NCBI GenBank assembly: GCA_963747735.1
Contig: CAVVGE010000019.1
Span: 62,001-126,000 of the forward strand
Length of the DNA: 64,000 nt
DNA from: AP-15 sp963747735
Lineage (GTDB): Bacteria > Pseudomonadota > Alphaproteobacteria > ATCC43930 > CGMCC-115725
Reading direction: 5' to 3'
Under the pieces are notes generated by a model. It was not told where the DNA came from. It searched no databases and saw nothing but the letters and a program-made list of their open reading frames with translations. This document shows, in pieces, positions 53,632-63,688 of the stretch; positions within the stretch are counted from its first letter, which is position 1, and each line of letters starts with the position of its first letter. A program made the translations under genes and the position numbers.

Positions 53632-54888
53632 ATGATCCTCGACGCGTTGGCGCCACTGTGGCCGTTGCCCGCAGCCGCCGAGCTGATTGCTCGCGCACGG
53701 CGGCGCACCGGTCTCGACGATTTCGGCGAAACCCCGTTCGCAGAGTCGCTGGACATTTTTTTGCGGGCCTGCCGCGAGGAGGCCGATCTGAGCCTGTTCG
53801 GTCGGGTGGCGCTCAGCTGGGACACCGTCCGCTTTCTGTGCAACCTGCTGCGGCTGCGCGCCGAAGAGACGTGCATGCCGCAAATTCTCGATCAGCCGAT
53901 CCGGCAGCCGATCCTGATCACCGGGCTGCCGCGGTCGGGCACGACCTTTCTGCATAACCTCCTGGCCGAAGATCCGGCGAACCGGGCGCCTCGCATCTGG
54001 CAGGTCATCCATCCCTATCCGGACCGGACGTCCCGCGCCGACCATCGCCGACAACGTGTCTCTCGTCAGCTCCGGGTGTTCGGGATCGTGGCGCCCGAAT
54101 TTCGCCGCCTGCATCCGGTTTCCGCCACCTCGCCGCAGGAATGCTCGGAGATCACGGCGCACGTCTTCGCCAGCCTGCGCTTTGACACGACCTACCGGGT
54201 CCCGAGCTATCGCCGCTGGCTCGACGCGGCCGGCCATCTCGACGCCTACCGCTTTCACAAGCGCTTTTTGCAGCATCTCCAGCATCAGGCAGGTGCCGGC
54301 GGCGAGCGCCAGTGGGTGCTGAAATGCCCCGACCACGTGTTCGCCTTGGCGGCGATCCGCGCAGTTTATCCCGACGCCCGGCTGGTGTTCGTCCATCGCG
54401 ACCCGCTGGCGGTGCTGTTGTCGGTGGCACGGCTGACCGCGGTCTTGCGCCGGCCGTTCAGCCGCCGCATCGACAAATTCGAAATCGGCCGGCAAGACAG
54501 CGACCGGTGGCTCGCGGCAAGCGAATTAATGATCGCGGCTGCCGATGCCGAGGGCTTTGCCGAACCGATCTGCCATGTCCATTACCCGGAGCTTGTCGGC
54601 GACCCGCTGGGCACGGTCGCGGCGATCTATCGCCACTTTGCGATGCCTTTAACACCCGAGGCGACCGGCCGCATTGGCCGTCTCGTCGCCGCCAAGCCGA
54701 ACGGCGGCTACGGCGCGCGGCGCTATCGCTTTGAGGAGCACGGCCTTGATGCCGCCCGCGAGCGCGAGCGTTACCAGCGTTACGTCGCGCGTTTCCGAAT
54801 CCGCGCCGAGGTGGCGCCGGGCCGGCCCCCGACACCAGGTCTGCGACCGCGGATTCCCGCGAGGATATCGGTCGGGCCCGCCGATTGA
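53632..54888 (+). CDS. Sulfotransferase family protein
   Basis: A 418-residue protein with a PAPS-type sulfotransferase fold (Sulfotransfer_3). ILITGLPRSGTTFLHNLLAE is the 5'-phosphosulfate loop. VLKCPDHVFALAAIRAVYPD and VFVHRDPLAVLLSVARLT hold the 3'-phosphate-binding Arg and Ser region. The start is uncertain: ATG 53632 is the first good in-frame ATG but has no clear ribosome-binding site, and the open frame extends upstream. The target, such as a lipid, glycan or small molecule, is unknown. Confidence 0.88.
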   Translation: MILDALAPLWPLPAAAELIARARRRTGLDDFGETPFAESLDIFLRACREEADLSLFGRVALSWDTVRFLCNLLRLRAEETCMPQILDQPIRQPILITGLPRSGTTFLHNLLAEDPANRAPRIWQVIHPYPDRTSRADHRRQRVSRQLRVFGIVAPEFRRLHPVSATSPQECSEITAHVFASLRFDTTYRVPSYRRWLDAAGHLDAYRFHKRFLQHLQHQAGAGGERQWVLKCPDHVFALAAIRAVYPDARLVFVHRDPLAVLLSVARLTAVLRRPFSRRIDKFEIGRQDSDRWLAASELMIAAADAEGFAEPICHVHYPELVGDPLGTVAAIYRHFAMPLTPEATGRIGRLVAAKPNGGYGARRYRFEEHGLDAARERERYQRYVARFRIRAEVAPGRPPTPGLRPRIPARISVGPAD

Positions 54889-54889
54889 G

Positions 54890-55771
54890 CTAACGCACGC
54901 CGAGGATCGAGCCGGTGACCGAGCGGGGGTCGCGGCGCGGCCAGCGCCCGCTCTCGACCTGGTGAAAGAACTCGTCGAGGCTGCGGTTGAAGAGGTCAGG
55001 CTCTTCGAGGTTGAGCGCGTGCCCGGTATTGGGAAAGACGACGAGCGCGGCCGACGGAATCGTCCGCTTCATCAACAGACCCGGTTCGAGGCAGGGGTCG
55101 TCCTCGTCGCCGGTCATGACCAGTGTCGGCACGTCGAGCCGGCGCATCCCGTCGGCGAGGTCCCATATGGACGGGCGCAGCGCCTGCACCCCACGCATCG
55201 TCAGCGCCGAGCCTTTGGTCGAATGCTCGGCGAGATGCGCGGCAAATTCGGTCCAGCCGCGCGGGTCCTTGTTCTGAAACTGCACCCGGCTCGGACCCTG
55301 GGCATAGGTCTTGCTCGCTTCGCCCATGCCTCGGCCTTCGATCAAGGCGATCGTCTTTGCGGTCTCGTCATGGAACTGCTGGCGCTTGCCGGGCTCGGCG
55401 CCATAGCCGCAGCCGGCCACGACCAACGACAAGGCCCGCGCCGGATAGGCGAGACCGAAATGCAACGTCGCAAACCCGCCCATCGAAATGCCGACGATAT
55501 GAGCTTTTTCGATTGCCAGCGCATCGAGCACGGCGCGGATGTCGTCGCGCGCCCGGTCCTGGGAATAGCGCTCGGGCTCGTCCGGCACGTCGGACGGCGG
55601 ATAGCCGCGGGCGTTGAAGGTGATGCAGCGATAGCGCCGCCCGAAATAGCGCAGCTGCCCTTCGTAGCCGCGGTGATCGTCGGCGAATTCGTGGACAAAG
55701 ACGATCGGCGTGCCGGACCCGGTCTCCTCGTAATAGAGCCGGACACCGTCATCGGTCGAAAGCTGCGGCAT
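54890..55771 (-). CDS. Alpha/beta hydrolase
   Basis: A 293-residue esterase- or lactonase-like hydrolase. PIVFVHEFADDHRGYEGQL has the oxyanion region (HE in place of the common HG). The nucleophile Ser is in AHIVGISMGGFATLHFGLAY, the acid in PTLVMTGDEDDPCLEPGLL, and the His in FPNTGHALNLEEPDLFNRSL. The GISMGG elbow is a variant of G-x-S-x-G. It resembles 3-oxoadipate enol-lactonases but lacks neighbours of that route. It converges with the sulfotransferase, with a 1-bp gap. Confidence 0.9.
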   Translation of the reverse strand: MPQLSTDDGVRLYYEETGSGTPIVFVHEFADDHRGYEGQLRYFGRRYRCITFNARGYPPSDVPDEPERYSQDRARDDIRAVLDALAIEKAHIVGISMGGFATLHFGLAYPARALSLVVAGCGYGAEPGKRQQFHDETAKTIALIEGRGMGEASKTYAQGPSRVQFQNKDPRGWTEFAAHLAEHSTKGSALTMRGVQALRPSIWDLADGMRRLDVPTLVMTGDEDDPCLEPGLLMKRTIPSAALVVFPNTGHALNLEEPDLFNRSLDEFFHQVESGRWPRRDPRSVTGSILGVR

Positions 55772-56008
55772 CGCTTTCCCCCAGCTGCTGCGCGACGCCG
55801 ATCCTACGAGCGGCGATGCGGCTGCGGCAAGCGATGCCGTTGGCACGATTCTTGATGCGACAAGGTCAGGTCCGGGCCTGCGCACGACACGGCGAGGCCG
55901 ATCCGGGCCGGGAACGCCGGATCGCTTCCGGACCTCTTTCCCGGACCAGCCTTCCGCCATGCCCCGAAAATGCGCAACTGGCGAAATGCACGGCAGCGGT
56001 CCCGCCGT

Positions 56009-56666
56009 TCACCCCGCGGCGGTGCTCGACAAGTCGGCGTCGCGATCGATCAGGCCCGAGCGGAGCGCGATGCGGATCAGGTCGGCGATCGAGGCGGCGC
56101 CGAGCTTCACCTTGATGCGGCTGCAGCTATTGGCCGCGGTCTTTTGGCTGATGCCGATGGTTTCGGCGATTTCCGACAGCCGGCGGCCCTGGGCCAGCAG
56201 GCGCAGCACCTCGATCTCGCGGGTCGACAGATCGGTAAGCGGTAGCGCCTGCGGGTGGATGCTCGAAAACACCAGCTCTTCGGCGATCGCATGCTCGACA
56301 TAGGTGCGGCCGCGAGCAACGCGTCGAACGGCGTCGATGATCTCGCCCGGCTGCGCATTCTTGGTGACGTAGCCGACTCGCCCCCGCCTGCAGCGCGCGC
56401 GTCACATGCATCGGATCGTCGTGCATGCTGAGCACCAAAATCCGCGCCTCGGGATCGACGGCTTTCAGCCGCTCGATCACCCCGAGCCCGCCCAGTCCGG
56501 GAAGGTTGAGGTCGAGAATGGTCACCGCCGGACGCCATGCCTTGAAGATGGCGAGCGCCTCCTGGCCGCTCGCGGCTTCCTGAATTTCCTCTCCCGCCTC
56601 GGCGGCCAATAGCTTTCGCAATCCCGAGCGGACGATCGGATGATCCTCGACGATCAGGATCTTCAT
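56009..56666 (-). CDS. NarL/LuxR-family response regulator (one frame break)
   Basis: About 218 residues. The receiver domain starts MKILIVEDHPIVRSGLRKLL and has the phospho-acceptor Asp52 in VTILDLNLPGLGG. One extra base near 56374-56377 breaks the frame after ALQAGAS; the next frame continues GYVTKNAQPGEIIDAVRRVA and then the LuxR helix-turn-helix LSTREIEVLRLLAQGRRLSE, IAETIGISQKTAANSCSRIK. ATG 56666 overlaps the kinase stop (ATGA). The partner kinase is at 56663-58040. Likely targets include the operator-like repeats at 58147-58186. Confidence 0.88.
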
Positions 56667-58040
56667 GACCCGGCCTCCGGCTCGCGCATCGTGACGGTTT
56701 CCGATTGCTGCCGGCGGGGCAGCACGGCAAGGACGGCAAAGCCCCGGTCGGGGCGGTTCGAAAACGTCAGCCGGCCGCCCAGCGCGGCGATCCTCTCGCC
56801 GAGGCCGGTCAGCCCGTAGCCCTATCCTGGTCTCCTCGCCCATGCCGCGCCCGTCATCGGTGATCGCGCACGCTGATCTCGCTGCGGCCATCGGGCATAT
56901 CCCGGCGTGGCTCGACCGTGATCGCCACCGTCTCGCCTCGGCATGGCGGACGGCGTTCGCCAGCGCTTCCTGCACGACCCGGCAGATCGTCGTGCCGATC
57001 ATGTCCGACAGGCCCTCGCATTCCGTGGAAACCCGTACCCGATAGCGGATTTGCGGGCGGCGGCGGCGCCAGAACGCCACCAAATTCTCGATCGCCGCCG
57101 CCAGGCCCAGATCGTCGAGACCCACCGGACGCAACCGGCCGAGCATACGCCGCACCTGCTGCTGGATATGGCTGACGGCATCGGCGATCGACTGGATATG
57201 CTCGCCGGCTTCGGCGTTGCGGCCCTCGGCCAGCACACGGGAGGCCGACGCGGCGTCGGTGTTGACGGCGAATAGAAACGGGCTGACCTCGTCGTGGAGG
57301 TCGCGGGCGAGCTCGCCCCGTTCCTCCTCCTGCAGCGTCAACAGCTGCTCGTTCAGGCGGCGGTTGTCGGCATCGGCCTCGGCCAGCCGCGCCACCATCC
57401 GGTTGAAGCTGTCGCGCAGCCGCGACAATTCCGGCGGCAGCCGGCCGCTGATGCGGGTCCGGTAGCGGCCGTCGCCGACCTCCTCGAGCGCCGCGGCCAA
57501 TTGTCCGAGCGGGCGCAACGTCCGGCCGATGAACAGATAGATGACGAGGACGGTCAGGGCGCAAAACACGGCCGGCGTGATCAGACTGTCGGTAAAGTCG
57601 TTCCACACTTCGAGGATTTCGTTGTAGGGCTCGGTCTCGACCCGGATCACGCCGAAATCGCTGCCGCCGACGACGACCGGGATCCGGTCGGTCTCGGGCA
57701 TCACGCCGATCACGCGCTCGAACCAGCCCGGCACCCGGCCGAATTGCGCGTGCTCGGCGACCGGGGCGGCAACCACCGGCTTGGCCCCGCCGAGCCAGAC
57801 GCGCAGATGACGGTTGCCCTCGAACGACGCGATCAATTGGTCGAGGTCGCGCGACGGATCGGCGCTGCTGCGCAACCGCTCGATCCCGGTTTCGATGGTT
57901 TGCCGACCGACCAGCAAGGCCGCCCGCATCTCGGTGCGCACCGAGCGGACGGCATTGCCGTAGGCGACGAGGCCGCCCAGGGCAAGGCTCAGCACCAGGA
58001 CGACGCAAACGAGGCTGCTCAGGCGAAACCGCAGCGACAT
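56663..58040 (-). CDS. HisKA_3-type sensor histidine kinase (three frame breaks near the end)
   Basis: About 459 residues. A membrane segment at 8-30, a periplasmic sensing region to about 155, a second membrane segment (155-172), then HAMP and the dimerisation helix with His249 in GELARDLHDEVSPFLFAVN. In the ATPase domain the frame shifts three times between about 56946 and 56825, yet DMPDGRSEISVR, TDDGRGMGEETRIG and GYGLTGLGERIAALGGRL are readable in order. Joining them gives a normal NarX/DesK-type kinase ending at the ATGA overlap with the regulator. Start ATG 58040. It is divergent from the TonB-dependent receptor. Confidence 0.88.
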
Positions 58041-58146
58041 CGAGGCTCCCGCCGGCTTGCGTAACCGGAATGCCAGCATGCCATGGGCGGACCACTATGG
58101 ATACCGGCGGGTCGCAACGGGTGCGGCGCCGGCCCAGGAGGGTTTA

Positions 58147-58186
58147 CCGGCAAGATCGGGAAGATTTCCCGGCAAGATCGGGAAGA
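58147..58186. promoter_or_regulatory. Tandem operator-like repeats between kinase and TonB receptor
   Basis: CCGGCAAGATCGGGAAGA occurs twice, at 58147-58164 and 58169-58186, a 22-bp period of about two helix turns. Each contains a dyad: TTCCCG-GCAAGAT-CGGGAA in the second and TTACCG-GCAAGAT-CGGGAA in the first. Placement in the 221-bp divergent spacer suggests a regulator-binding site. Confidence 0.6.
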
Positions 58187-58261
58187 CGGCCCATCGCCAG
58201 AACGGTTCGGCCCTCGGCATGATCTTCGCGCCGTCGCGATAAGATCGAGCAAGGGGGGATC

Positions 58262-60709
58262 GTGCCGAGGCTCGGAAGAGTGGCCGTGCTCGCGGCCGGC
58301 ATCGTGTTGTCGGCCGCCGGCGCCTTTGCCCAGACGGCCGGTCCCGCCCAATCCCCAGGCTTCTCCCCGACCCTGATGCCGGGCGGCGCCGCTACCGGGC
58401 AGCCATCTGCGGCACCCGTATTCTCAGCCACTCCGGCCATTACCTTGCCCAGCGTGGAGGTCGTCGGCATGACACCGCTGCCGGGAAGCGGTGTCGATAT
58501 CGACAAGGTGCCGGCCAATGTCCAGAGCCTGAGCTCGGAGCAATTGTGGCCCGGCGGCCAGAACGACCTGGTGCCGACCGCCGCCGCCCGGCGCCTGTCG
58601 CAGGTCAACCTCAATGCCGAGCAGGGCAGCCAGTTCCAGCCGGATTTCGTCTATCGCGGCTTTGAGGCGTCGCCGATCTCCGGCATCCCGCAGGGCATCG
58701 CGGTCTATCAAAATGGCGTGCGGATCAACGAAGCGTTCGGCGACACCGTCAATTGGGACCTGGTCCCGCAATTCGCCGTCGATCGGATGACGGTGCAGGG
58801 TAACAACCCCGTTTTCGGCCTCAATGCGCTGGGCGGTGCCGTGACCCTGGAGATGAAGAACGGATTTAACTTCCACGGCACCGACGCCCAGCTCGGCGGC
58901 GGCTCCTTCGGCAACATCAGCGGTTTTGCCCAACAAGGGCTGCAGCAAGGCAATTTCGCCTTTTACGGCGCCACCGGCGGCACCCATGACGACGGCTTCC
59001 GCTTTCACTCCCCGACCAACCTGACCCAGGGCTATTTGGATTTTGGCTGGGAAAGCAACCCGTTCACGGTCCACCTATCGGTCGCAGCGGCCGACGACAT
59101 CATCGGCGCGCTCGGGCCGACGCCGGTGCAGCTGCTCGCCCAGGACATCCGTAACGTTTTCAACTATCCGCAATCGATGCACAACGAGATGGAGCTGGTG
59201 CAGCTGACCAGCACCTACCAGCCGGTCGATTCGATATTGCTCAGTGGCGACGTCTATTACCGGCACTACAACCAGCGTTTGGTTGACGGCAACACCACCG
59301 ACGTTTCGGCGTGCGACAACAACGGGAACTTTTTCTGCCTCGAAGGCAACAATTTGTTTCCCGACGACGCCCTGTTCAATTCGCACGGCAATCCGGTGCC
59401 GACCAGCGCTCTGCCGCCCGGTGCCACACCCGGCGAGATCGACTTCACGATGACCGACACCAACACCGTCGGCGCCGGCCTCCAATCCAAATTCAGCAAC
59501 GCTGTTTTGGACCGGGAAAACAATCTGGTCGTCGGCATCAGCGGCGATCACAGCCTCACCGGCTATTCGGCGCATGGCGAGCTCGGCAATATGCTCCCCA
59601 GCCTCAACACCATCGGCTCTGGGGAGATCATCGATCAGGGGCTTAGCCCGACCGCGTCGCCGCCGATCGAACAGCCGGTCAACGTCCTCGGCGTCAACGA
59701 GAATCTCGGCGTTTATGCCACCGACACACTAAACATCACGCCGCGGCTGGCGCTGACCCTGAGCGGCCGGTTCAACCTCGCTTTGGTCGGGGTGCAGGAC
59801 CAGACCGGCGTTGCACCGCAGGTCAGCGGCACCAACGTCTATCGACATTTCAATCCCGGTATCGGCCTGACCTACAAGATCCTGGACTATGTGACGGCCT
59901 ATGCCGGGTGGTCGGAAGGAAACCGCGCGCCGACGGCGGGTGAGCTGACCTGCTCGAACCCGAATACGCCCTGCCTGCTCGATGCGTTCTTGGTGGCCGA
60001 TCCGCCGTTGAAGCAGGTCGTGTCGCACACGATCGAAGCCGGGTTGCGCGGCAATTTCGCGGCGCCGACCATTCCCGGCCACTTTCTGTGGAATCTCGGA
60101 GTTTATCGGACCAATGCCTTCGACGATATTCTGCTGCTGGCGACCCAGATCAATGGGTTCGGCTTTTTCTCCAATGTCGGCGAGACGCGGCGCCAAGGGA
60201 TCGAGGCAGGCTTGACCTACAACTGGAAGAAATGGACGGCGAACCTCAATTACAGCCTGCTCGACGCGACCTTTCTCGATCCCCTGACCCTATCGTCGAA
60301 CAGCCCTGCCGCCGACGCCAACGGCGATATATTCGTCAAGCCCGGCGACACATTGCCGTTGATGCCGCGCAATCGCGTCGTTCTCGATGTCAACTATCAG
60401 GCAACGCCGCAATGGACGATCGGGGCCGACGCAAAATTCGTCAGCAGCCAATTCCTCGTCGGCGACGAATCGAACCAGGAGCCCAAGCTGCCGGCTTATG
60501 GCGTCGTCAACCTCTACACTAGATTAAAGGTCAACAAATGGGCCTCCTTCTTTGTCAACGTCGATAATCTGTTCAATCGTACCTACTACACCTACGGAAC
60601 CTTTACCGAGCTCGACGGGCTGCCGCCGAATTTCAACCTGACCGATCCGCGGACGTTCAGCCCGTCGCCCGGCCGCGTCGTCTACGCCGGGCTGCGCGCC
60701 ACTTTCTGA
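58262..60709 (+). CDS. TonB-dependent outer-membrane receptor
   Basis: An 815-residue receptor. Signal peptide to about residue 23 (LAAGIVLSAAGAFAQ). The plug domain includes DIDKVPANVQSLSSEQL, FVYRGFEASPISGIPQGIAV YQNG (two parts) and NNPVFGLNALGGAVTLEMKN. The barrel has repeated beta strands, with YAGWSEGNRAPTAGELTCSN near residue 555, and ends VVYAGLRATF with the C-terminal Phe needed for barrel assembly. GTG 58262 has AGGGGGGA just upstream. The ligand is unknown; divergence from a two-component system suggests environmental control. Confidence 0.95.
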   Translation: MPRLGRVAVLAAGIVLSAAGAFAQTAGPAQSPGFSPTLMPGGAATGQPSAAPVFSATPAITLPSVEVVGMTPLPGSGVDIDKVPANVQSLSSEQLWPGGQNDLVPTAAARRLSQVNLNAEQGSQFQPDFVYRGFEASPISGIPQGIAVYQNGVRINEAFGDTVNWDLVPQFAVDRMTVQGNNPVFGLNALGGAVTLEMKNGFNFHGTDAQLGGGSFGNISGFAQQGLQQGNFAFYGATGGTHDDGFRFHSPTNLTQGYLDFGWESNPFTVHLSVAAADDIIGALGPTPVQLLAQDIRNVFNYPQSMHNEMELVQLTSTYQPVDSILLSGDVYYRHYNQRLVDGNTTDVSACDNNGNFFCLEGNNLFPDDALFNSHGNPVPTSALPPGATPGEIDFTMTDTNTVGAGLQSKFSNAVLDRENNLVVGISGDHSLTGYSAHGELGNMLPSLNTIGSGEIIDQGLSPTASPPIEQPVNVLGVNENLGVYATDTLNITPRLALTLSGRFNLALVGVQDQTGVAPQVSGTNVYRHFNPGIGLTYKILDYVTAYAGWSEGNRAPTAGELTCSNPNTPCLLDAFLVADPPLKQVVSHTIEAGLRGNFAAPTIPGHFLWNLGVYRTNAFDDILLLATQINGFGFFSNVGETRRQGIEAGLTYNWKKWTANLNYSLLDATFLDPLTLSSNSPAADANGDIFVKPGDTLPLMPRNRVVLDVNYQATPQWTIGADAKFVSSQFLVGDESNQEPKLPAYGVVNLYTRLKVNKWASFFVNVDNLFNRTYYTYGTFTELDGLPPNFNLTDPRTFSPSPGRVVYAGLRATF

Positions 60710-60721
60710 TTCGCCGGGCGA

Positions 60722-62029
60722 TCATTCGGCGAGTGCAGCCGCGCCCTGCGCTTCGCCGACGCGGCCGGGAACATTGAGCCAGAGCAGCGAGATCACCGCC
60801 GACAGCAAGGCCCACAAGGCCAGCGCGTAAAGGCCACCGGCATAGCTGCCGGTCAGCTGCTTTGCCCAGCCGACGATCGTCGGTCCGAAAAACCCGCCGA
60901 GATTGCCGATCGAGTTGATCCAGGCGACGCCGGCGGCGGCGGCCGAGCCGGTGATGAACATCGTCGGCATCGACCAAAACGGCCCTTTGGTGCCGTACAG
61001 CCCAATGGTCCCGAGGCTGATCCCGACGAGCGCCCACCAAGTACCGATCATCAGCCCGGCAAAGCCGAGGCCGATCGCCGCGGCGAGGCAGGTCGCAAAC
61101 AGAAACCAGCGGCGCTCGCCGAGCCGGTCCGAGAGCCAGCCGACCAGCACCAAGCTGATGGCGCCGCAGATATAGGGGATCATGGTCAGCCAGCCGACTT
61201 GCATATTGCTGACGCCGAGCTGCTTGATGATTTGCGGCAGGAACAGCAGGAGCCCGAGGCTGGCGACGCCGATGCCGAGATAATTCAGCGACAGCAGCAG
61301 CATCTTGGGGGCGAAAAAGGCATGCAGCATGCCAAAGCCGTGCTGCGCCTCGATATGGCGGCGTTCTCCGGCGAGCGCGCGGTCGAGCCAGCCCTGCTCG
61401 TCGCGGCTGAGCCAGCTCGCCTCGCTCGGCCGGTCGGTCAGGTAGAAGAAGGCGGCGATGCCGATCAGCACGGCCGGGATCGCTTCGCAGATGTACATGA
61501 CCTGCCAGCCGCGCAGCCCGAGAAATCCGTCAAGACCGAGCAGCGCGGTCGATACCGGCGCGCCGGTCGCCACCGCGATCGGCAAGGCCAGGATAAAGCC
61601 GGAGTTGATCCGGGCGCGGTGCGCATCCGGGAACCAATAGGTGAAATAGAGCACAAAGCCGGGAAAGAGGCCGGCTTCGGCGACCCCCAGCAGAAAACGG
61701 ATCGCCATAAAGCTGTAGGGGCCGGTGGCAAAGGCGGTGGCGCCGGAGATGATGCCCCAGGTCACCATGATCCGCGCGATCCACAGCCGCGCCCCGAGCT
61801 TTTCGAGAATGATGTTGCTCGGCACCTCGAACAGCACATAGCCCCAGAAAAAGGCGCCGGCGGCCATGCCGTACATCGCCGGGTCGAGACCCAGATCCTT
61901 GTTCATCGTCAGCGCGGCAAAGCCGACATTGATCCGGTCGAGATAGCAAAAGAAATAGGTCAAAACGGCAAACGGCAGCACGCGCAGGTAAACCTTGCGC
62001 ATGGCCGACTGCTCGACCGTGCGGATCAT
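60722..62029 (-). CDS. MFS transporter, anion:cation symporter (ACS) family
   Basis: A 435-residue transporter with twelve membrane helices. YFFCYLDRINVGFAALTMNK, the loop GARLWIARIMVTWGIISGAT and RFLLGVAEAGLFPGFVLYFT are typical of the ACS branch (phthalate, galactonate, tartrate type). GWLSDRLGERRWFLFATC is the second-half repeat of the loop motif. It exports or imports organic acids by family precedent; substrate unknown. It converges with the TonB receptor. Confidence 0.93.
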   Translation of the reverse strand: MIRTVEQSAMRKVYLRVLPFAVLTYFFCYLDRINVGFAALTMNKDLGLDPAMYGMAAGAFFWGYVLFEVPSNIILEKLGARLWIARIMVTWGIISGATAFATGPYSFMAIRFLLGVAEAGLFPGFVLYFTYWFPDAHRARINSGFILALPIAVATGAPVSTALLGLDGFLGLRGWQVMYICEAIPAVLIGIAAFFYLTDRPSEASWLSRDEQGWLDRALAGERRHIEAQHGFGMLHAFFAPKMLLLSLNYLGIGVASLGLLLFLPQIIKQLGVSNMQVGWLTMIPYICGAISLVLVGWLSDRLGERRWFLFATCLAAAIGLGFAGLMIGTWWALVGISLGTIGLYGTKGPFWSMPTMFITGSAAAAGVAWINSIGNLGGFFGPTIVGWAKQLTGSYAGGLYALALWALLSAVISLLWLNVPGRVGEAQGAAALAE

Positions 62030-62208
62030 GGCTGTCTTCTCCCGGTGGCGGTATCAGCCAAGGGAGGAGAGACGAATAGTCAGGCGGCGCACAAATGCAC
62101 AGTTTTCATGTCAGGCGCGCGCGCCCGGCAACTCGCCGCGCCGGTCGCCCGCGTTTCCCGGCCGGCGTATAAGGGCGGCGGGGAAATCCATCGGCAAGGA
62201 GCGGGGCG

Positions 62209-62559
62209 ATGCGCATCCACAATCTCTATACCGACGCCAACGGCCAATCGCATTTTCGCGATGTCGAGATCGAGTGGGCCGAGGAGCGGCGCGGCAGCAA
62301 GCTATCGAAACGCCTGCCGGCCAGCGGCATCATCTTTCGGGAGACCGAGGCCGAGCACGATATCGACTGGCATACGGCGCCACGCCGGCAATACATCGTC
62401 AACCTCGACGCCGGGGTAAAGATCACCGCCAGCGACGGCGAAGCCCGAGTGATCGGTGTCGGCGAGGTGATCCTGGTCGAGGACACCACCGGCAAGGGCC
62501 ACCTGTCGCAGCATGTCGAGGGCAAGATCCGCCACTCGATCTTCGTCCCGGCGGAATAG
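62209..62559 (+). CDS. Small cupin-domain protein
   Basis: A 116-residue single-domain cupin. RRQYIVNLDAGVKITASDGE, ARVIGVGEVILVEDTTGKGH and a final LSQHVEGKIRHSIFVPAE form the beta barrel. The metal-binding His are partly changed (one His in GKGH remains), so catalysis is uncertain. GGAGCGGGGCG lies upstream of ATG 62209. It is a stand-alone gene. Confidence 0.85.
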   Translation: MRIHNLYTDANGQSHFRDVEIEWAEERRGSKLSKRLPASGIIFRETEAEHDIDWHTAPRRQYIVNLDAGVKITASDGEARVIGVGEVILVEDTTGKGHLSQHVEGKIRHSIFVPAE

Positions 62560-62581
62560 GACGCGACCGCCCGTTCGCCGC

Positions 62582-63688
62582 CTACCCGGCGAGGATGGTC
62601 GCACCGAGCCGGCGGGGGCCGGCGCTGTGCGCCGCGTCAGACCGGCTGAACACGATCGCTTTTTTGAACGCGATCGCCTGCTCGGCTTCCAGGACCGGAG
62701 CCGCCGCCACCAGGTCACGCGGGATTTCAGCCGACAGCCGCAACCCGCCGAATTCGATGTCGAGCAGCCGTCGCGGTCCGTTGACCGAGATGCCGCGGAT
62801 ACGCGCCCGCTGACCCGATCCTGAGATACCGCCGATCGCGATGTCGTGCGGGCGGACGAACAAGGTCGCGGGGCCATCGGGATAGTCGGCGCCCACGTCG
62901 CACAAGAGTGGCAGCGGCCGGCCGGATGCGATAACGCGGCCGTCGCGGATCTCGACCTCGATGCGGTTGGTCGCGCCGAGAAATTCGGTGACGAACGGGG
63001 TCGCCGGGTGGTCGTAGACCTCGGCCGGCGGGCCGATCTGCTCGATCCGCCCGTGATTGAGAATGGCGACCCGATCGGCGAGCTGCAGCGCTTCGTGCTG
63101 GTCGTGCGTGACAAAAATCGTGGTCAGGCGAAGCTGCCGCTGCAAGTCGCGCAGCCACTCGCGCAATTCGGCGCGGACCTTGGCGTCGAGCGCGCCAAAC
63201 GGCTCGTCCAGCAGCAGCACCCTCGGGTTGACGGCGAGCGCCCGCGCCAGTGCCGCGCGTTGCCGCTGACCGCCCGACAGCTGCGCCGGAAAGCGGCCGC
63301 CGAGCCCGGAAAGCCGCATCAGATCGAGCAATTCGTTCACCCGCGCCGTGATCTCCGCGCGCGGCGGCCGCTGTCGCCGCGGCTTTACCGTCAGGCCGAA
63401 GGCGATGTTGTCCGCCACCGTCATATGGCGGAACAGCGCGTAATTCTGAAATACGAACCCGATCTGCCGGTCGCGCGGCGACAGGTTGCGCACGTCGCGG
63501 CCGGAGATCACGACATTGCCGGCGTCGGGCCGATCGAGCCCGGCGATGATCCGCAACAATGTCGTCTTGCCCGCACCCGACGGTCCGAGCAGAGCGACAA
63601 ACTCGCCCTCTGCCACTGCGAGATCGAGGGCGGAGAGCGCGCTCGCCGGTCCGTAGCGGCGGGATATTCCGTGGATCGCGACCGTCAT
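62582..63688 (-). CDS. cysA: CysA, sulfate/thiosulfate ABC transporter ATPase
   Basis: A 368-residue ATPase. Walker [12 protein letters not shown], the Q-loop [20 protein letters not shown], signature [20 protein letters not shown], Walker [17 protein letters not shown] and H-loop [20 protein letters not shown] are all intact. The RHMTV phrase is CysA-like. The C-terminal regulatory domain includes [12 protein letters not shown]. It overlaps cysW by 4 nt. The cupin gene converges on it 22 bp away. Confidence 0.94.
   Translation of the reverse strand: MTVAIHGISRRYGPASALSALDLAVAEGEFVALLGPSGAGKTTLLRIIAGLDRPDAGNVVISGRDVRNLSPRDRQIGFVFQNYALFRHMTVADNIAFGLTVKPRRQRPPRAEITARVNELLDLMRLSGLGGRFPAQLSGGQRQRAALARALAVNPRVLLLDEPFGALDAKVRAELREWLRDLQRQLRLTTIFVTHDQHEALQLADRVAILNHGRIEQIGPPAEVYDHPATPFVTEFLGATNRIEVEIRDGRVIASGRPLPLLCDVGADYPDGPATLFVRPHDIAIGGISGSGQRARIRGISVNGPRRLLDIEFGGLRLSAEIPRDLVAAAPVLEAEQAIAFKKAIVFSRSDAAHSAGPRRLGATILAG

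Noticed and set aside
58262..60709. BtuB-type cobalamin receptor, because corrin genes are in the window
   Set aside because: It is about 5 kb from the corrin cluster with unrelated genes between, and no cobalamin riboswitch was recognised upstream.
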